Below are positions 59,220-64,000 of a stretch of 64,000 bases of DNA, piece after piece. The notes under the pieces are model-generated. The model saw only the letters and a program-made list of their open reading frames with translations. It was not told the DNA's origin and ran no database searches. The translations under genes and the position numbers were made by a program. The stretch lies in the NCBI RefSeq assembly GCF_950295315.1, contig NC_080175.1:68112302-68176301 (forward strand), given 5' to 3'. Position 1 is the stretch's first letter, and each line of letters opens with the position of its first letter. This DNA is from Erinaceus europaeus. Taxonomy: Eukaryota > Chordata > Mammalia > Eulipotyphla > Erinaceidae.

Positions 59220-60530
59220 TAATATTTTTTTAAATTATAAAATGAATCAAGTCACCAGCTAACTCTGCTTGGTTTTTGCATTTGGGATGTACTGTGACTA
59301 TCTTCTTTTTTGAAATCCTCTAATCCTTGTACCATAAACATGTCACATTTATAGAACTGTCTAATAGCTGTAGATTGAATACTTATAATAGACTCTGTAC
59401 CTACGTTCAGTTGGGTGCTCCTAATAAAATCCAATATTGGTAAGATCCGCTTCCCCATCGTCTCCATGTGCCTCACAGTGTCTTCTCTGGCCAGCAGACC
59501 AAAGGGAGTTTTATACTCTAAAAAATTTCAACAATAAACTGTTACACAATTTCCCCCCTCAGACTTCCATTTCAAAATGATTTCCTTAGTAAGTTGTAAA
59601 TGGTTATCTCAGTGTGAACAGGTATAAAATCTTTAGTACAGAAACTTGTCTTGTCCCATGACTAGAGGCACAACAGTGACAGATGGATGAGGAGAAAGGC
59701 AGGAGAGACTCCTTACTAGAGTCTCATTTATTAATATTGTTTCCTGATTGAGAGGTCTAAAACACAGTCTACAACTTCTCTCTGCAGGATATGTTTTTCC
59801 CGAGTTGTGAGAGAAGAAAAAAGGTTGTCATAAATGTGTCTGATTCTTGTCTTGTTCCTTGAAGGCATTAGTCATGTGTGCAGGGCCCATTCTCTCTGAA
59901 TGTAATTCGAAACTTAGATAAACCTAGAGGATATAGTGCCAGACAAAACCAAAAATCCTTAGTTATGTAGGTAGAGCTGAAAGAATAAATGCAACCTGGT
60001 TGTGAATTCAGTTCAGAAGATTAAGAACTTCAACTTCCTGTGAATATTGTTTTGATTTGTGCAAGTTTCAGTGAGTACGACAGAACACCATTTAACTACA
60101 GTATTCTTCAGGACGCTGAAGCTTTTGATGAGCCATATAAAGAGAGTGGAACAGATACAATAGCAGATAATCCAAATGATTTGAGGCCATCGTTCATAAC
60201 AATTCTGTTAAGAGTTTTGCTGCATGCTTCTGTGTTTGCAAATGGGGGATGAAAAAGCTATATTCATTAAATATCCCTTGGTTAGGTATTGATGAGGTAG
60301 TGCTTGGGGTGAGATGATTGGAGTGAGGAGAGTGGATGTTCTAGGACAGTTTGAATTTCTCCTGGAATCAGAATTCCAGGTACTGGGAACTAGTTCATTA
60401 AGATGACGAGGAAGAGTTAATTATGACCCAACAGACATTTTGTGGCTCCAGGTCTTATAATGAGTAAGACATCATAAGTAATGAATAGTTCCTGTCTAAT
60501 AATGGTGTAATAACAAGTCCAGGTGATTTA
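59220..60530. other. Intronic DNA, perhaps an old retroviral remnant
   Basis: Moderately long open stretches on both strands (59252-59476 minus, 60040-60252 plus) lack recognisable motifs. Confidence 0.3.
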
Positions 60531-60531
60531 C

Positions 60532-60670
60532 CTGTAAATATTGGCAGCTTCCGACTTGATACCTTTTCCAAAAATTTCCCATCATCCTTGTTTTTGAACC
60601 CGAGAGTCAAGAGGTATTGCTGGGGAGGAAAAGGTGTCCAATCAGCTGTCTGAGGCAACACGTGGAAGCT
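60532..60670 (-). CDS. Internal exon of the host gene (46 codons plus one base)
   Basis: The acceptor CTCTTTTCAGACTTTCAG precedes the exon and the donor is ACAG|GTAAAT. Phase 0 in, phase 1 out. It encodes SFHVLPQTADWTPF, PPQQYLLTLGFKNKDDGKF and ending KLPIFTG. Because the exon at 45757 starts in phase 0, at least one more exon (phase 1 to 0) must lie between 45922 and 60531, or this exon belongs to another transcript. I could not find it. Not recognised as a known family. Confidence 0.7.
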
Positions 60671-60789
60671 CTGAAAGTCTGAAAAGAGACAGAGAAGTAA
60701 TTAAAGATGTTATCATTTTTCTGTTCTCAAGTTTTCTTTTTACCCCCTATATTTTCAAGAATTGCATTTAGAAAGAAAATACTAAATGC

Positions 60790-62733
60790 TTAGCACCAAA
60801 AAAGTAAATGACCCCATCCAAAAATGGGCAGAGGATATGAACAAAACATTCACTACAGAGGAGATCCAAAAGGCTAACAAACATATGAAAAATGACAACA
60901 CTAAGATACCACCTCACTCCTGTAAGAATGGCATACATCAAAAAGGACAGCAGCAACAAATGCTGGAGAGGTTATGGGGACAGAGGAACCCTTTTACATT
61001 GTTGGTGGGAATGTAAATTGGTACAGCCTCTGTGGAGAGTAGTCTGGAACACTCTCAGAAGGCTAGACATGGACCTTCCATATGATCCAGTAATTCCTCT
61101 CCTGGGGTTATACCCCAAGGACTCCATAACACCCAACCAAAAAGAGGTGTATACTCCTATGTTCCTAGCAGCACAATTCATAATAGCTAAAACCTGGAAG
61201 CAACCCAGGTGCCCAACACCAGATGATTGGCTGAGAAAGCTGTGGTATATATACACAATGGAATACTATGCAGCTATCAAGAACAATGAACCCACCTTCT
61301 CTGACCCATCTTGGACAGAGCTAGAAGGAATTATGTTAAGTGAGCTAAGTCAGAAAGATAAAGATGAGTATGGGATGATCCCACTCATCAACAGAAGTTG
61401 AGTAAGAAGATCTGAAAGGGAAACTAAAAGCAGGACTTGACCAAATTGTAAGTAGGACACCAAAGTAAAAACCCTGTGGTGAGGGGTAGACATGTAGCTT
61501 CCTGGGCCAGTGGGGGGTGGGAGTGGGTGGGAGGGATGGGTCACAGTCTTTTGGTGGTGGGAATGGTGTTTATGTACACTCCTAGTAAAATGTAGTCATA
61601 TAAATCACTAGTTAATTAATATGAGAGGGGAAAAATTAATTGTATGTCTCAAAGTTTTTCAAAACACAAACTGAATCTTTTCAATATATAGGCTGTGTAA
61701 TTGATATGCAGACTCTCTCAAAAGCCTAGACCAAGTAGATCAGAAGCAACCAATAGCACAACTATATACAAGATACTGGGTACTGTACAGCAAACCCGAA
61801 CAAAGGACTTTTCAAAGTTAACCCAATTAATGTGATGATAACATTAACTATCCATTGTCTTTTTGAACCCTAAGACAGCAGGAACCTCACATCTCCACTA
61901 TAGAGCCTCTACTTCCCCCAGTCCTGGAACCCTTGGATAGGGCCCACTTTCCCGTATGCCTCTCCCAATCCATATCAAATAATATTGCATCTGCCAATCA
62001 CAACCTAACCAACGATTGCCACCTCAACATGCTTCACTTCAGACTGTGTCCAGAGACTTCACGTGTGGAATGACAACCCTTCAGCTTCATTACTCGGGTG
62101 AGACCTTTCCTTTCATAGTATACTTTAATTCCATCTCAGGTGGTTCACTTTCTAACAGTCCCAAAACCTGGATATACACCAGTTTCTGTGAGAGAGAGCA
62201 TATGTTCACACTTATCCTAAACTACTACAAAATATATACCTGAAAGCAGAAGTACACTAGAGTTTGCAGTGAGTACCCCCCTAACACTTCCTCTCCACTA
62301 TTCCAACCTTTGGGTCCATGATTGCTCAACAATTTGTTTGGCTTCGTATGTTAACTGTCTTTTCAGTCACCAGGTTCCAGATGTCATCAGGATGTCGGCC
62401 AGGCTTCCCTGGACTGAAGACCCCACCAATGTGTCCTGGAGCTCAGCTTCCCCAGAGACCCACCCTACTAGGGAAAGAGAGAGGCAGACTGGGAGTATGG
62501 ACCGACCAGTCAACGCCCATGTTCAGCGGGGAAGCAATGACAGAAGCCAGACCTTCTACCTTCTGCAACCCACAACGACCCTGGGTCCATGCTCCCAGAG
62601 GGATAGAGAATGGGAAAGCTATCAGGGGAGGGGGTGGGATATGGAGATTGGGTGGTGGGAATTGTGTGGAGTTGTACCCCTTCTACCCTATGGTTTTGTT
62701 AATTAATCCTTTCTTAAATAAAAAAGAAAAAAA
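60790..62733 (+). mobile_element. 5'-truncated L1 with complete long 3' UTR
   Basis: AAGAAAATACTAAATGC at 60773-60789 and its one-mismatch copy at 62734-62750 form a 17-bp target duplication. ORF2 C-terminus runs to about 61401 ([18 protein letters not shown], the second Cys now Tyr), then 1.3 kb of 3' UTR. It represents an older subfamily than the element at 7203. Confidence 0.92.
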
Positions 62734-62749
62734 AAGAAAATAGTAAATG

Positions 62750-64000
62750 CATACATTAAAGAAAAAAATAAAAGCACGAGTAAAAAATAGATAAAAAGAT
62801 GGCATGTCAAGGTTACATTCATTGTATATGTATTTTACAGAAAGAAACCCATGAACAATAGACTAATAATAAAATGTGGCTTGATTCCAAGGTCCTCTTT
62901 CCCTATATTCAAAATAATAGAAAATTCAGGATCCTTGTGCAGGATTAATAGATTTGTGTTTATAATTTAAGACTTACGAAGATAATACTATTTAAAAGGA
63001 AAGAAAAATTACCAAGTGAGAATTAGACTACAAGGGTAATTGAATTAGTTACTGTCCTTCCTTTAGTTGTAGAAGGAAATGATATTGTACTGACTATTCT
63101 AATTAGACTTGCAGATGATTCAAGTCCCATGAAAATGGTTCTAAGACACACCCAGTTCTTAATGATCCTAAGAGCTAGTATTTGCTGACTCTTTGATTCT
63201 CTACTTCCCTTTGTTCTAAGTATTTTGTGTGCACTGACTTTTTAAATGTTCGTGATACCTTCGGGTTGCCCCCACTTTATACCAAGGCACTGAAGGACAC
63301 AGATGAGAAGTGTCTTATGGAGAACATGCCCTGTAAGTAGGCAAAACTGGACTCAAACCCTGGCTGTCTAACTCCAGAGACCACAGGCCTAGTCACTGCA
63401 CTCTGCTTTAGTCTGGCTTGGCTCTGGATTTCCCTTTATATCTGGACAAATGTCAGCCATGGCGTCTTGGAGGCCAGATTCACTTAATTTGTTTTCTTTC
63501 TGAGTCATATCTCTACAGTTTATTGTAATAGACTTCACAGATGAAGGATGATGAACAGAGGGCTTAATGAGTTCTCCCTACTTAACACTGCCAGAAAAAG
63601 GAAAAAGATAAAATTCCAAATATCCTTGAATTATGATAGAGTTAAAGGTCAATTTTTAATGTAGAATCAAAACTCAAATGGTAATCTTTTAAATACAGCC
63701 ACAGTATTTATCTGGACCATTTCTTTAAAACAGAGCAGATACAGTAAATCTTGAGTTTTTATTCCCCTCCTCAGGTCTTTGTTTTTTAGCTGCAGAACTC
63801 TTTGTTCAAACTCAAATTTACTGAGAAGTTTAATATTGAAAACCTATTAAATTAGAGCTATTTCCCTGACTACAGTGAGTTCTTTAATCTGATTTCACTC
63901 CTGAACATAGAATACTCCAGGCTGTAGAAATGTCTGGGGTTAGCCTATGGAAAGATGTATGGCTTCCTGAATAGCTGTGGACCTCCTAAGCTCCATCCTG
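62750..64000. other. Intronic DNA with a MIR at about 63250-63405
   Basis: CTCAAACCCTGGCTGTCTAACTCCAGAG and the CAGGCCTAGTCACTGCACTCTGC-like end fit MIR in outline. The rest shows nothing recognisable. Confidence 0.5.

Noticed and set aside
62269..62743. Overlapping plus-strand ORFs of about 140 codons
   Set aside because: They lie in the L1 3' UTR and recur in other 3' UTR copies by shared descent. No coding signature was seen.

Overview
The window is mammalian nuclear DNA, almost certainly from a hedgehog (Erinaceidae). It has L1 retrotransposons, ancient MIR elements, betaretrovirus-like endogenous retroviruses and dense tRNA-derived SINEs of the kinds I associate with Erinaceus. There are no bacterial features. 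Positions 12856-13055 are a 200-base assembly gap. The species call rests on recognising the repeats by eye.

Layout: 1-5492 holds a class II (betaretrovirus-like) provirus on the minus strand. It has a 348-bp 5' LTR, a lysine-type primer binding site, a damaged gag leader, a gag-pro frame with one stop codon and a pol frame with one stop codon. Its 3' end lies off the left edge. 7203-12855 is a minus-strand L1 with both ORFs intact (ORF1 324 codons, ORF2 1274 codons). 13350-64000 is mostly intronic DNA of a host gene on the minus strand. I found four exons with matching splice sites: 60532-60670, 45757-45921, 42780-42863 and the last coding exon at 13467-13589. An AATAAA lies 91 bases past the stop. 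The last three are all in phase 0 and join into one coiled-coil-like C-terminus. I could not identify the gene.

The introns record many transposition events, often nested. They include an ancient L1 around 23.5-27.9 kb that received an LTR-like element, two SINEs, a jockey-like non-LTR element and younger L1s; a 2.8-kb L1 with a perfect 13-bp target duplication (53330-56174); an older L1 tail with its whole 3' UTR (60790-62733); solo LTRs with 6-bp duplications (15961-16350, 51552-51990, and an older one at 56577-57190); and a processed RPL10 pseudogene (about 18990-19378).

The most unusual component is a low-copy non-LTR retrotransposon whose reverse transcriptase looks like the jockey-type proteins of invertebrates and fish, not L1. 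It occurs at about 22215-22345, 24933-25867, about 30895-32285 and 39270-39490. All copies share one 3' end with an AGA-type tail in place of poly(A). Two have clear target-site duplications. Both long copies carry the same in-frame TAG. This suggests recent mobilisation in a mammal of a lineage not usual there.
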